From Vespula vulgaris (taxonomy: Eukaryota; Arthropoda; Insecta; Hymenoptera; Vespidae), in the NCBI RefSeq assembly GCF_905475345.1, contig NC_066591.1, positions 4,643,501-4,707,500 of the forward strand: 64,000 nucleotides of DNA. Direction: 5' to 3'. Shown here in pieces: positions 13,860 through 26,926 of this stretch; within the stretch, counting starts at the first letter, position 1; every line of letters starts with the position of its first letter. The translations under genes and the position numbers were made by a program. The notes under the pieces were generated by a model. It was not told where the DNA came from, made no database searches, and saw nothing but the letters and a program-made list of their open reading frames with translations.

Positions 13860-15721
13860 TTTGTTGACGAATCATCAACTCGTTTGATAGTTCAAAGATT
13901 TAATTCCATAGCATTTTTTAACGTGAACCACCGAAAGGAACACGAGATAAAACGTTCAGGTATCATAAGTAAATCGCTTACCTAGCACACCAACCTAACC
14001 AAATACTATTACTAACAGATCAACAGCGAATACAACCAAGAATAAAATTGATTATTAAATCACAATTCATTTTTTCAATTAGGCAACGTTCTTCAGTTTC
14101 ACTTTTCCTTCATTTACACAGTCGATGAAACATTAAAAATCATTTACAAACTATAAAATTAAAGCTTGCAAGACCGACACGCTTAAAACGTCGCAATTGA
14201 CGTAAACCTGAAGAATACAAGGGGCAAAAAATTCAGTCCGTAAGTATAACACAATCGTATTGTTGAATAAATGAAATTATTCAATGCACAGTATATTAAC
14301 TTTCGTAATGTATTTCAAACTACCGTATATCATACGAAGAATCGTGAAAACAAGAGTCAGCCATCTTTCTAGGACCAAAACACGACCGCGCAATGGCCGG
14401 CACGACTCATAAAAATATCATATAAAACTTATTAAAAGCTAACACGAGTATGTTTCTACTTCTATTAAAACAATGATTTATATTTAATCGATCATAATAC
14501 ACGATATCATTTGGGATAATACATTCCATGAATTTGAATATTATATTATTTCAAAGATAGAAATGACTTCAATATATTTTAATAAATCTTATGAATTGTA
14601 TATCGATAACAAGTGTTAATGTCCATAATCGTTTTATAAGAATATATTTCATACAAAATGATATTTCTTTCCATTGGACATGCATTCGTAAAAAGTAATT
14701 GCATATGAAAATATTGGAATCCTTTTCGATAAAAAAACAACGATTTATGTTTGTATATATACTTAGTTGTCCATTTATAGATACGATATGATATAATTAG
14801 ATGTATATCTTATTAACGATGCACGTTGATAGGTCAGATACATTTTAGAATTGGTATCAAATCATCCAATCATAAGTAATATGCGTATAAAGGCTAACAT
14901 GCACTTGCATGTAAATCGATAAAAAATAACGAATAATATATTGCTGTCTAATTATGATATTTCATTCGATTAATACAAGTAAAATCGTCACGATATCGAA
15001 GAAAAAGAGCAAATATGCTAAAAAATATTTATTTCATACATCCTACCAAACAACCAATGAGAAGACAGAAAATTTAACAATGACGAAATAGAAATAAAAT
15101 GGCGTCCACTTGCCCGCGTTTATTAGATTGGAATGAAGTTGTTTCTTAATCTGCGATTCTCGATTACGTGGTCTTAATTAAACGAATAATTAAAACATAA
15201 CGGATGTATATAATCATAGTTTTCTACGTTCGAATAAAAATAACAATTTCCGAGAATAACCAAAAGAAAATTTCAACTCGACATATAGCGACAATTTAAA
15301 ACTACGAAACCGATGAATACAAAAAAAAATCTAATGAAACAAAGTCGATATTATTACAGTTGAAATTCTAAAAATCATACGAAGATTCCATCGGTGCAAT
15401 CGTTAAAATATCTACATTACTTCTACGTCATCTAAATCATTCAAACAAATACGTATATTCGTACGATCGAACGATAATTTTCTGTCCTTGAAAAACTAAC
15501 CGTTTCGTATTTCTCGTGCAAGAAAAAGACATAATGTAGCTCTACAACGACGATATCACGGATGGGTACATTTCTTGTCTTCTGAAACGAAAAGCGAATA
15601 TAGACATATAAAGGAAGAGGAAAGTGAAACATAAGGAAGGATATAACGATCAGGCCATAGACGGTAATCGAGAGTGTGAGAAGAGGGCAGTTCGTTGGTG
15701 TGCGCTTTAATCGCGGAGTAC

Positions 15722-15724
<3 letters not shown>

Positions 15725-15766
<42 letters not shown>

Positions 15767-15787
15767 CCTCTCCTCTCTCTCTCTCTC
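15725..15787. repeat. (TC)n microsatellite in Spred upstream region
   Basis: Uninterrupted TC dinucleotides from about 15725 to 15761, then interrupted TC units. It resembles a GAGA-factor-type tract, but no binding can be claimed. Confidence 0.9.
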
Positions 15788-16354
15788 CTTGTCTAGAGTG
15801 TAGCGAACATCGATGAATGAATCCTGTTGCGCAGAGACCGGTGGCTTCCACCGTAAGAGTCGATATATCCACTATATAGTCAATTGCATCTGTAGGGCAA
15901 AGGAGTGTGCGTGCGCGTGTATGCGAGGTGGCGGTGACGGCGACGGTGGTGGCGGCGGGTGGCGGTGGTGGTGGTGGTGGCGGTGTACGGCTGTTCGCTT
16001 GTCTCGACTCTATTCGACTAGTACACATATTCCTCGCAAGTGTCACGTTGCGGTCGAGAGGAAATTCACGTTTGTAAGCGACGATCGTTCGTCGGGGATC
16101 GTCTTCGTCGTCCTTCCTTCCTTTCGGTCATCCACATTTACGTAGATACATATATATATAGATACATACACATATACATTTTAACATATATACGTATACG
16201 TATATATAATGTTAGTGTATTTCCTTTCTCATCCTATTTACGACGATCGTCGGAGAACAGGTTGGAGATGGATTTGGCTTTAAAATGAAATGCGCGATCG
16301 AGGATGCGAAAGGGAGCAGGCGTGGACTGTTCGTCGTCTGAGGTCAGGCGTGGG

Positions 16355-16508
16355 GATGAACTCTACGGGGACTGCGAGAGGGAGGAGGTCTGGGGCGCTT
16401 CCTGTGCTTGGCACTAGCCTAAAAAAGCTCCACAAACAGAATCGCGACCGAATGTCTTTTCAATGCAACGAAAATGGTGAAGTGTGGGAAAAAGTGGGCA
16501 TTGAGTAA
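16355..16508 (+). other. Possible upstream ORF in Spred 5' UTR
   Basis: An ATG at 16355 opens a frame of about 50 codons that ends at 16508, 20 bases before the Spred start at 16529 and in a different frame. If transcription starts upstream of it, this uORF could dampen Spred translation. No conservation is visible from one sequence, so the role is inference. The frame also extends upstream to another ATG at 16290. Confidence 0.3.
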
Positions 16509-16528
16509 AGGCTTCGACTGCTCGAATC

Positions 16529-16832
16529 ATGACAGAGGCGTCGGAGGAGTAAGTAATCTTTCTCTTTCTCTCTCTTTCTTTCTTTCTCTTTCTCTTTCTC
16601 TCTCTCTCCCTTTCTCTTCTCACTTGCTCTTTCTCTTTAATGCCACCGTACCACTTTACGTATGACGATGGTTCCGCACGGAAAGATGAAACATTCGTTA
16701 CGTTACTACGCTTTTTACGAGACCGTGCGTCCCCACCATGTTTTAAGTGGTATGCACTTCGTACACATCGTCCAAGAGACGTTCACTCTTCTTTCTCTTT
16801 CTTTCTTTCGTTCATCCTTTCTTTCTCTCTTG

Positions 16833-16864
<32 letters not shown>

Positions 16865-19800
16865 ATACATATATATATATATATCTTTCTCTCTCTTTCC
16901 TGTGTCGCTTTCCATAGTATCCCCCCTTGCACTTTTTTTTATACGTATTGTGCGACTTTTTCACGACCGTTAAGTTCCCCCTCTTTCGGGAATCTCTCAC
17001 GTTATCTTTTCGACGCTCCTCCTACGAATTTACACATGTAAATGTATCTTCGTATGTCTCCTTTCTACGTACGTGTGGTGTCTCATCCGGTGTGTTCGTG
17101 CATGGCTGACTGTTCATTCATTGAATCGATGTCAGCGTGTAACATCTGCTATGTAGCTGTGTTACTGACGATTCTTTGAATATTTTACCGGTGATCACAT
17201 CAAATACATTTAAATTGAAATGATCCCTCTTCCCTTAATCTTTTCTCTTTCGGAAGGACGTTTTTTCGAATTTTAATAATCTTATCGATTGATACGTTAT
17301 GTCGTTTCGCATGTAAAATATTTCCAATTACGTTCGACTAATTTTGCATACGACTCGCTGATATTTTTTTCACGGTACAATTTTCCTTGTTATGTATAGG
17401 CTATTTCTTAATAAGTATTACAATGGTGGATTTAGTACAAAATATGAGAAAAAAGTTTATATAAACATATGTTCAATATTACCTAGTTTCTGAGTTATAG
17501 AATACTTGAAATCAGTTTATTCTTTATCTACAAAATTTAAGAGACTTAAGGTCTTGCTAATCTATAAACATGGACACGTGTTTCTTGTGTCATAAGTGGT
17601 ATAGTTCTTATCTTATGCTTGGCGAAGGTAGAGTATTTGTATTGTATGTTAGTGCTATTAACGCAGCAGTATGTTAGGTAGCAGGCTGTCTAAGTTCTAT
17701 TTTCTGGTCAGCTTGTTCTTCATATTTGAATCCACTTCATTATTACTTGGGAGGTATCTAAAATTTATCCATTGACAATGTCAAGATACTTTGAACAATG
17801 CGTTGAGCAGGGTTGCCAGTAATTTTTAACGCTACTTAGAATGAATTTGAAAAGATCAAGCAATCTATGACAAGATCTATGAAACTTGTATTCTAATTAA
17901 AGGTAGTCATTTTGAGCACTTTTTATAATCTTAACTATTTTAATCCTATTGATAAATAAAACTGTCTATAACTTGGAAAAAAGATCATATTGGACATATA
18001 TTTATATAAATTATTTGTTTTATTTTTAAGTCCTGAATTATTAGCAAATACTTTGCATATATACATAGCAATAAATTCTCTCAAATTAATCTTTGATCAT
18101 TGTTTTTTAGTGGTAACTACTTAGTGAGGGTTCGTGCCCAAGTAATGACAAGAGATGACAGTTCTGGTGGATGGGTTCCTCTAAGCGGTGGTGGATTAGC
18201 AAATGTTTCGGTCAGACGTAGAGCAACTTCAGTGGGTGGACTTCAGTCTAATAATACCAATGGTACAAGCATCTCTACTTCGAATGTTACCACTACAACT
18301 TCAACCACCAATTCTCTTTCGAGTACAACTGTCAATGCACAGGGTCATGGATCTAGTACTTCTCCACCTAGTGCGACAAAAAGAAAACATGAATATCTTA
18401 TCTATGGGAAACGTATCACCGATCAGTCGGTAATATGCTTTGTAATTTAATAGTAAATTATAATGTTAAGTGCTTTATTATCATACTATTACTTTACTTT
18501 TTTAGGTTGTTCTTAGTTGTACTATCAAAAAGGATTTTGAATATAACAAGGTAATGCCAACTTTTCATCATTGGCGGACAGGAGAGAAAAAATTTGGATT
18601 AACATTTCAAACAGCAGCAGATGCAAGAGCATTTGATAAAGGCGTACGTACTGCAGTGGAAGAATTATTGGAAGGTAAGATTTATAGTAATATATATTAA
18701 TAATTTAAATTTTAAAGCATGTTAATTATACTACAGGTACTGTCTTACTTTTTATGCTTTGTGTTTAAAATGTGTTTTTTAGTATTATAAAGTGATTTAT
18801 TTCTCTTAAAGATTTAAAAAAAAACAATTATTTATTTATACATAAAATATATATATATAAACAAATAATTATTATTAAGAGCATTATTATTCAGTATAAA
18901 AGCCTATTGTTCTGTTATCTCGAGTAGTAAATCTGTAATAATAAATATACAGTAAATAGTGATATATCATTAATTATTAATTTTGTTGCGCTCGTTATTT
19001 TGCTGCATTTTTATATGGATTGTACACCTGGTAAGCTGTACAAAAAAATATGTAGTTTATCATTGTTTGCTGTACAATTGTTAGATAATTAAATTTATTA
19101 GTATTTTGTTGTCAATATTACAGGACTTGCGGAATCTACATTATGCGCCAATTCTGCAGATGGTGGTGATGAAGATGTTTTTATGGTAAGAACTAAAATA
19201 TTTTAAAATAAGTACTTCAAACTCAATTAATATTTTTCTAATTTTACAGACCTTAAATCTACCTGTGGATCCTCTAGATCCACGTCCATCTTCGGATACA
19301 TCTCGTGGAGTAGTTCGTGTACCTAATTACCATTCCCAGTGTTCAGATCTTCTTGATTCATACAAACCGATTCATTACATTGGTGGATCTACCAACAAAG
19401 TACCACTATCTCAACATCCTTTAACATCAACTGCAGATATTGGATCTGATAATTACTCCTATGTGCATCTCACAACAGTTAATCATGAATATTTATATCC
19501 CATCGTCGATGATCATAAAAGTGATAGATTAGACAGGCACAATACTGGAAGTTCTTTGAAAAAACCCGACATTATAGTGTCTCAACCTTCAAAAAATACT
19601 ATTAAACGTAATGTTCGGTTACGATGTAAACATTGCCAAGAATTATATTCTGAGCAGCACAATCCTAGAGGATCTTGCGAGTATGCTCCTGATCCTATTA
19701 GACGTGGAATAGCAACAATTTCTTGTTTATCATGTGCTCAGTGTATGCTATATCATTGTATGAGCGATGCTGAAGGTGACTTTGCCCAAAATCCTTGTAG

Positions 19801-20090
19801 GTAAGTTTAGATATTTATGGCCATTCCCTAATATCGTATATTGGATGATTTTTTACATTGTATGAAAATTTTACGATACTAATTTGAAGTACGACATGAT
19901 TACTTAAAATTTAACTAATATATAATTTTGTAGTTGTAGTACAGAAGAAGGATGTGGCAGAAGATGGATTGGTCTGGCATTATTATCACTCATCGTTCCT
20001 TGCTTATGGATTTATCCACCACTCAGAGCTGTTCATTGGTGTGGAATGTCGTGCGGAATGTGTGGAGGTCGTCATCATCCTACAGAATAA
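16529..20090 (+). CDS. Spred: Sprouty-related EVH1 domain protein (Spred)
   Basis: Predicted 425 aa from six exons: 16529-16548, 18111-18429, 18506-18674, 19124-19185, 19250-19800, 19934-20090, all with GT-AG borders and matching phases. The first exon is tiny (MTEASE plus two bases) and joins to a typical EVH1 start, VRVRAQVMTRDDSSGGW. EVH1 runs to about residue 169 and includes TFHHWRTGEKKFGLTFQ. The C-terminal Sprouty cysteine-rich domain (about 312-425) contains YHCMSDAEGDF and ends in a Cys/Gly-rich tail. Spred proteins are membrane-associated inhibitors of Ras-Raf-MAPK signalling that bind neurofibromin through EVH1 and reach the membrane through the SPR domain. A Ser/Thr-rich insertion of about 50 residues interrupts EVH1. 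The stretch around YSYVHLTTVNHEYLYP may take the place of the vertebrate KIT-binding region, but I cannot confirm this. Confidence 0.93.
16549..18110 (+). other. Spred intron 1
   Basis: A 1.56-kb intron between the tiny first coding exon and the EVH1 exon, with donor GTAAGT and acceptor TTTTTTAG. The left half is rich in TC tracts (about 16559-16620 and 16790-16865). I see no coding exon within it. Confidence 0.8.
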
Positions 20091-20488
20091 CTGGAGGATC
20101 CCTTTGATGCCTCTGCTCCATACTCAGTTGAGTCAACCAAGTTTTCATCATCGCGTAGTGCAGTCGCTAATGTGTATGAATGTTATGATCTGAGTATGGG
20201 ACGTTGTCAGAGGTATCAAAGGGGCAGACAGTTTCCAGTACATGCACTGATTCACCAACATCATCTGTGAGAATTTAACTGACAAAGAAAATGATACCAG
20301 CACAAGATGTTGCATTTAGCCTTCACACTGTGTATATTCCGTACATTTTGTATACTTTATTAGCAGTATGAATTGTTTAGTCACAACTGTATATTAAACG
20401 ATTGAAACATGGAAGTAAGATAGTATTTACACTTCCACAAATTGGTCTTTGGATAGCAGCAATTGGACTGAGCAACTATGCGTTGTAC

Positions 20489-20550
20489 ATTATGAGAGTG
20501 TAAATTATGAGAAGTGTAAATTATGAGAAGTGTAAATTATGAGAGTGCAG
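20489..20550 (+). repeat. 16-bp tandem repeat in Spred 3' region
   Basis: About four copies of a unit reading ATTATGAGAAGTGTAA, the outer copies slightly shorter or diverged. It lies 400 bases past the Spred stop codon, so it is likely transcribed. Confidence 0.85.
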
Positions 20551-21694
20551 CTGTGAAACGTCGCAAAAACTTTTTATTCCCAGTTTGAAATATTCTCTGC
20601 CTCATGTAATGTGTGTATAGAAGCACAATGTCCACACTGGAATCGAGCATTGCTGCGATTGTCAGAATGAAAGTGTAAGAATGTGTTCTATTCATAAGTT
20701 CTGATTATACTAAACAAGTTGAAGCCAGTATTTGCTAATTTTCTAGCCCTTATTAGCGTGTAATAAAGCGGGGAAACAAGAGTAAATTGAAAATGTAAAG
20801 TTAATCGAGATATCGTAAAATTGCTCTGAATTTATCATTTATTAGCCGTTGAAAATTATCTCGTTAAAATATATGATGGAAAGCATTGCAATATTTGCAT
20901 GTATCCTATGTTGCTGCTACAATTATTTGAATAATTAATTTCCTAAAATATAAAAAAATTATTGTCAAGGTGATTGAATAATCTTCTAAGTTGCAAACCA
21001 TTTTATGGGTGCCTATATTGTACAAATTTTGTGATATTTTAGAACATATTATGTGTATTTTTATGTATTTTATTGATAAAAATAGATTGACAAAAGCTGG
21101 CTGCATCTCATAAGATGCAAACAGTAGCTAATATTTAACGAATACAACTTCTTCATAAAACAAATACAAATATTTGTGACCAGTGCCTGATGTAAAGAAA
21201 AGATTTATAATCATTAATTGAATTTGTCTAAATATTATTTAATAAAAAGTAATGACATATTAAAAAAGATTAAAATATAACATTACTAATTAAATAATGA
21301 TCTGATTCTTAATATTGTTCATGGCACTTAAAGTATTTTATAATTATCATTTTAATTTTTACTTATTCTTATTAACGATAATAAACTATTTTATTTTAAT
21401 GCTCTCTCTAATGCTTATGCTCTCTTTTGATGATATTTATTCGTATATTATATGCATCAATGCAGTAATATTGTACATTTAAAGTATTTATAAAAAATGA
21501 TAAATTCTTCCTTATTTGCAGATCAGTTTTATTGAAAGTTTGTAAATATATTTATGATCTGCTTCATATTAGTACTATCAGTTTTTTAAGTAGATCCAAT
21601 TTACTTTATCTTATATAAAATAAGAAGCAGCTAGCTTAAGCAATAATTATTATCATGATCTTTCGTATCTAACTATGTTAGAAAAATATATATA

Positions 21695-22197
21695 CAGGCT
21701 TTTTGTTTCACGCTTTTTCCGTCAAACTGTGCCGTATGTTTTACGAGTAAAAATAAGAAAAAATTTTATATAAATATAGACTTACAAATGCTTTGTTAAA
21801 AAGTTATAACAATAATTAAATTATTATTAATATAGTATTGCGTAAAAACGCGATCTATTGTGTTTACTATTATTCATTATAGTAGCCGTCGATGTAAATC
21901 GTATCTGCGTATTTTTCATATAAAAAGAACCATAGAATTTTAACAAGTCGTACAAATCTAATAATAATAGAAGATATATCAATGACAAAAGATACTTATT
22001 ATTTCGACGTTGTTAAGTAATAAACATAACGACGATCTTTATTCATTATAAAATTTGTGTTTACTACTCATTTCATTTCATTTTTCTTATAACTTTGTAA
22101 CAAAACATTTGTAAGTCTATGTTTATACAACATTTTTTTTCTTATTCCTATGTAAAACGTATTGGTGCAGTTTGGCGGAAAAAATTGGAACATCCTG
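21695..22197. mobile_element. MITE-like inverted-repeat element
   Basis: About 503 bases bounded by CAGG and CCTG. The left arm (21695-21809) and right arm (22085-22197) are inverted copies over roughly 115 bases, with a perfect 15-bp block (21776-21790 against 22106-22120). The centre has no coding potential. Flanks are TA-rich, as expected for a mariner-type insertion, but no clean target duplication can be read in the AT repeats. It is a non-autonomous DNA element by structure; the superfamily is inferred. Confidence 0.75.
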
Positions 22198-24975
22198 TGT
22201 GTGTGTATATATATATACGTACATGTATATATCTATATATGTAGATAGATATATATATGTATATATATATGTATACATATATATATATTTAAAAGACATG
22301 TTGAAGAAATACCTACAGATCTGATTAAATATTTATAAAAATTGATTTGCCATTTAATCATGATACTCTTAGATAAATAGTGCCATAATATAGATCATAC
22401 TGTTATACTTGACAGCTAAGCACAAATTTAACATTGCAAAGATTCTTATATTTGTTTATTATATTATGTAAATCACCTTGACATTCATCTCTATGTATAA
22501 AGAGAATTATTGTATATATAGAGATTGTAAAATATTTTTTAAACCAAAGCTTCAAAATGTTGTGCTAGATAGTTCTTCATGATCAGCTTATTGATATTGT
22601 AAAATATTTACAATATTATTTTTAAGAAATGGTTGCTACAAAATTGCTAACAATACATATGTATATGTAGAAACAATTTATGAGAAATATGTTATTTGTT
22701 ATATAATTAAACTACAAGCATGTGATTGTTCTGCAAACTTTAATAACAGCAATGCATGATATATTTTAGAATTGTACAAAGTGACAAAGAATGTATTTTA
22801 AGAATAGTACACGTCTATGCTTATTTAAATAATTAATACTTTGTTATGTCCAATATTTCTAGTCTATTAATATAGTAATGTTTATGCATTGCTTCTCATA
22901 TGCCATAAAAAATAAGTATCAAAAGTTTATACAAAACAACTATTTGTATTTTCCTCCAAAAATGAAAATTTATTATTCTTAAATTCAAGAAGTATGTATA
23001 TATATATATATTATTATTGTACATACATACTTGTTTTATTTGAAAGTTTTTATTGAAGTATCTAAATGTTATATGTCATATGATAGCTAGCCTTTTTCCA
23101 TGGTAGTTCATATTTATGAACACTGATTTAAACATCCATCCATCTATAGTAAATATTTTATTGATGTGTTCCGTTACGCCCGTCTGAATGCAGTAAATTT
23201 TTAATTATATTTTAGAATATCTATCTTTACATAATTTACTTAATAATTATACTTGATTACATTTTAAAATAGCATACATATAAATAATAATATAATACAG
23301 AGAGAGAGAACATATTAGAAAATTGGTTCCTAAATAAATGCAGTAATTTTGAGGTTTTCATAAATGCTTATTTTAAATAGAAATTAACGAGTTTTAATTC
23401 TATTTATAAAGCAACACGATGTTTGTAATTAAAAAAAAAAGGAAAAAAAAATCAAAGGATATTGATCTAATTATGATGAATGACTTCTGTACATTAGTTG
23501 CGAATATTTCATAAATTTTCATTTAACCTAAATTTAAAGTACAAAGATTTCTAAAGTATATTTAAAAATGTATATATATATTTCATTTTTATTTTCATTA
23601 ATATAATAATTGTTTATGTTATGTTACGATTTCTTATTTATCATATATTAATACATGCAAAATCATAAACTAGGTTACGAATACGATTGTTTTTTTTTTG
23701 TTTTGTTTTATAGTATTTTTCAGTTTTGATTAAAAAAAATTCCAGATATCTTTTTTTATGAATACTTGCTATCCGATAAAAAACTATGTTTCATTTACAA
23801 TAATACACACTCGCGCGCTAGATATACTATTTATAGATACATATGCATAATAAAATTATCCTCAATTTTACAAAACTATAAGTTACATTTGGTAGTGCGT
23901 ATATTACTTAAGCTAAGTGTAATCTCTTGAGCTTCGATATTTTTTTTTAATTAAAAATTTACTTATTAACAATAATTGCAAGTATTTCTTAATATGCAAT
24001 TACTCAATTTGTTCTTATAAAACATATTGATTTCATAGTATTCCATTGTAATTTCTACTATAGATATCATTTGTATAATACCAATCGTTTGGTTATAGAA
24101 AAGTACAAAAGTTACTTTTTCTGTAAGTTTATTGTGATGATCTATACCAAATGAGGATAATGTGTATTACAGTTTTTACAGATTGACAAATGAAGTGTGC
24201 CTGAAAAATATCCTGTTTAAATTTTCTCAATGATTTAGTATGAGTGTTTAATGTAATTGAAGCACATCTTAAAAGTATCGTATCATAGTGATCAATTAAT
24301 CGGGAGAAAATATAAATAATATAATTTGTACAAGAATGATAAATATATTGGTGATAATAATCATTAATACAAATAGAAGAATATACGGATGCATGCATGT
24401 GTGCGCGTGTGCGTACGTGCGTGTGGGCAAAAGTGGTATGTGCAAAAATTCACACAAATAAATAAGTTTAAACGGATATGCACATATAAATACACACAAA
24501 GCTATTATAAAAATTCTCAAACTGGGATAATTCGCAAAAGTGCCTGCCAAAAGTAAAACAAGTGTTAAACGTTTGTGGCAGCACTCAAGTGATGTGAGAT
24601 TAGTTTGTAAAAACTTGTTCTACGAGACTCTCACTCACAATGTAAATGCTGCAAGATCAACGAGTAAGATTTTAATTCACAGATTCATTGTACCATAAAT
24701 GTTTAAATCTTGTATCATTGTAATTAAAGAAATATGTATCATAATCCAGCTGTATAAAAAATAAAATATATTGTATCACAATGAAACATTAGGTAAATAT
24801 AAACCATCTTACATACAGTATTATTAAATACATTACAATGTATCAATTTATGAAAATTAACATTTATTTAAATAATATAACTATTCTTTATACAATTTAT
24901 GAATATTTGTTAGCATATTCATTTGCTAAAATATATAAATTAATTAATTAAAAATATTTATACACGATATCTATT

Positions 24976-25800
24976 TTAATGTGGAGCTGGAGTATGACCA
25001 TCAACATAAAAGTTTCTAGTTGCTTTAGGTAATTCCAATACTATACCATCTAATTCCTTAGTTAATATTATTTGACAACCTAAAATGAAACAGGAAACTG
25101 TAATTTAAAACAACAATGAGAAGTGAACATAATTTCTATCAAATATATGAAGATTATACCTAATCTAGAATTTTCTTTTAAAAAAGGTGCTAAATCTAAT
25201 AAATCCTCTTCTTGTTCCTCTGCTTGTGGAAGTTTATTTAAATAATCATAATGTACATACACATGACATGTAGTACAAGCAAGTGAAGCTTCGCATGCTC
25301 CTTCCATTTCTATTCCATATCTGTGCGCTAAATAAAGTACATTATCCCCTACTTTACCTTTTACTGGTATTTTTTTCCCTGTTTTGTCCACATATGTAAT
25401 ATTTACTCTGGAGTATAAAATAACAAGTATATAAAAAAATATAAATGTTTATTACAATTTATTATTAGTTTGTACTTTGGATATAAGTTTTTAACGTGAA
25501 AGGTTAGGTTTACCTACATATCGGCTTCTGTTTTTGGATCCTGCATTTCGTATTCTCCATGTAATAACGCTATAAAGACGAATATAATTTTTTATTTTAG
25601 CAATATATATGTGTATATACGATTTTCGCGCTAATACCAAGAATTTTCAATGACGCCACCTGAGAGTTGTAAATACTTGAGTAAAACTTACATTTCGATG
25701 TATGCACCAATGAATTTCTCATTTCATTGAAATAATTAATTGATAAAAGTGTCTTTTTTAACGTACTTTTTAATATTAAGGGTCGTAATATAAACGTCAT
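24976..25800 (-). CDS. Fdx2: Mitochondrial ferredoxin-2 (adrenodoxin-like, 2Fe-2S)
   Basis: Predicted 170 aa from four exons: 25800-25692, 25569-25518, 25407-25160, 25079-24976, with matching phases. The first 50-60 residues are basic and hydrophobic with few acids, as expected of a mitochondrial targeting peptide. The core VGDNVLYLAHRYGIEMEGAC and the C-x5-C-x2-C set in GACEASLACTTC, with the fourth cysteine in SRLGCQI, bind the 2Fe-2S cluster. The C-terminus ATRNFYVDGHTPAPH is typical of the FDX2 subgroup and not of steroidogenic FDX1. FDX2 passes electrons from ferredoxin reductase to mitochondrial Fe-S cluster assembly and heme a synthesis. It is divergently placed to cyclin C, with 1.1 kb between start codons. 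Confidence 0.93.
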
Positions 25801-26926
25801 TACGTAGTTTTACAATAATTCTGATATCTAACCTTTAACTGTACATAGAAATAGCAAAGAGCTTTCTATCCAATGGTTACCAAGGTCGAAAGATGCGAAA
25901 CTCGATACTTCACTATTTAAACCGCTGATTATGTATTACATAGAAGAATAATTAAATTCTCTGATTCAAGAAAATTAAAATATGATTTCTAAAGGAAGCG
26001 GGATCTCGTAAGATACCGCAAATATAGTATACATTATTTTTTTATGTTCCTCAAGTTATTATATGTTCCTTAAGTTATTACTTGCAGAAATATTTTTTTA
26101 TAATATTTCTGATAAATTATATAACGCTGTGCGTTAGTAACAGAATATTATTACCAATATGTTTACTATTGTACCTACAATAATATTGTTATGTATGCGT
26201 ATGTGTTGATCTTGAATAAGCAATTTTTTTTTGTTTGCCTCTGTGATTATATAAAATTATTAATTATTATATCAATTACAGGTTATTTGGATTGCTTCTT
26301 GTTTAATTGTAAAATGGTTTAAATGTTTTATATTTGCTGGTGATAATTGATTTATTATAGATTTTTATAAAAAATGACTAAAGTGATCTATTTTAACGCA
26401 TTTATCATCAATCACTTCTATCAATTATTGATAAAGTATATTTCTTTGGTATCGGTTAATCGTTACGTGCGAGAGAGAGAGAGAGGGAGAGAGAGATAGA
26501 GGGAGAGAGAGAGAGAGAGAGGGAGAGAGAGAGAGAGGGAGCGAGAGAGATATATATAACCTACCCAGATTTATAGATTAATATATTAGCCGCATGGTGG
26601 CGATAGTGTTCCTCGTTTGGCTTATAGTTCACAGTTTGTCCATATCTGTCGTTGAAGTCGTACATGCTTCGTGCGAAAGGTCTTATCATGTACATAGATG
26701 TAATCATTAATAATCACTTCATGTGAAATAAAAATATTGTTTAATCAAATTTGAGTTATATTGGTAATTTGTTTTGGAAATAAGAAGATTATATTTCTTT
26801 CTTCGAAATAATATGCATAAATGTAAATATAACGTATAAGTAAGTAAAATTTGGAACTTTTAGAAATTGATACATTGACGATTGTTTACTTTTAGTAATT
26901 AAAATATTGTGATCAAAAATCGAAGA
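25801..26926. other. Divergent region between Fdx2 and CycC
   Basis: It should contain both promoters. It holds a GA microsatellite (26470-26551). A short GC-richer patch at about 26585-26690, containing GCATGGTGGCGATAG, may be close to the CycC transcription start. No coding exon is visible. Confidence 0.5.
26470..26551. repeat. (GA)n microsatellite
   Basis: About 80 bases of GA units with GGGA interruptions, upstream of CycC. Confidence 0.92.

Larger units (their letters stand above)
13860..16528. other. Head-to-head region between RPRD2 and Spred
   Basis: It holds the 5' end of RPRD2 (minus) and of Spred (plus). The Spred side, about 15.7-16.5 kb, is GC-richer with GGT/GGC runs and a TC microsatellite, consistent with a promoter and 5' UTR. 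I see no further coding exon between them. The middle, about 14.4-15.6 kb, is plain AT-rich sequence. Confidence 0.6.
20091..24975. other. Spred 3' UTR and tail-to-tail spacer with Fdx2
   Basis: AT-rich DNA with no supported exon. Several AATAAA-type signals occur (for example near 20762 and 21240), so the Spred 3' UTR may have alternative lengths. It contains a tandem repeat at 20489-20550, an inverted-repeat element at 21695-22197 and AT microsatellites. The right end should hold the Fdx2 3' UTR. Confidence 0.6.

Noticed and set aside
20489..20550. CRISPR-like short repeats
   Set aside because: Repeats are adjacent without spacers and the DNA is eukaryotic.
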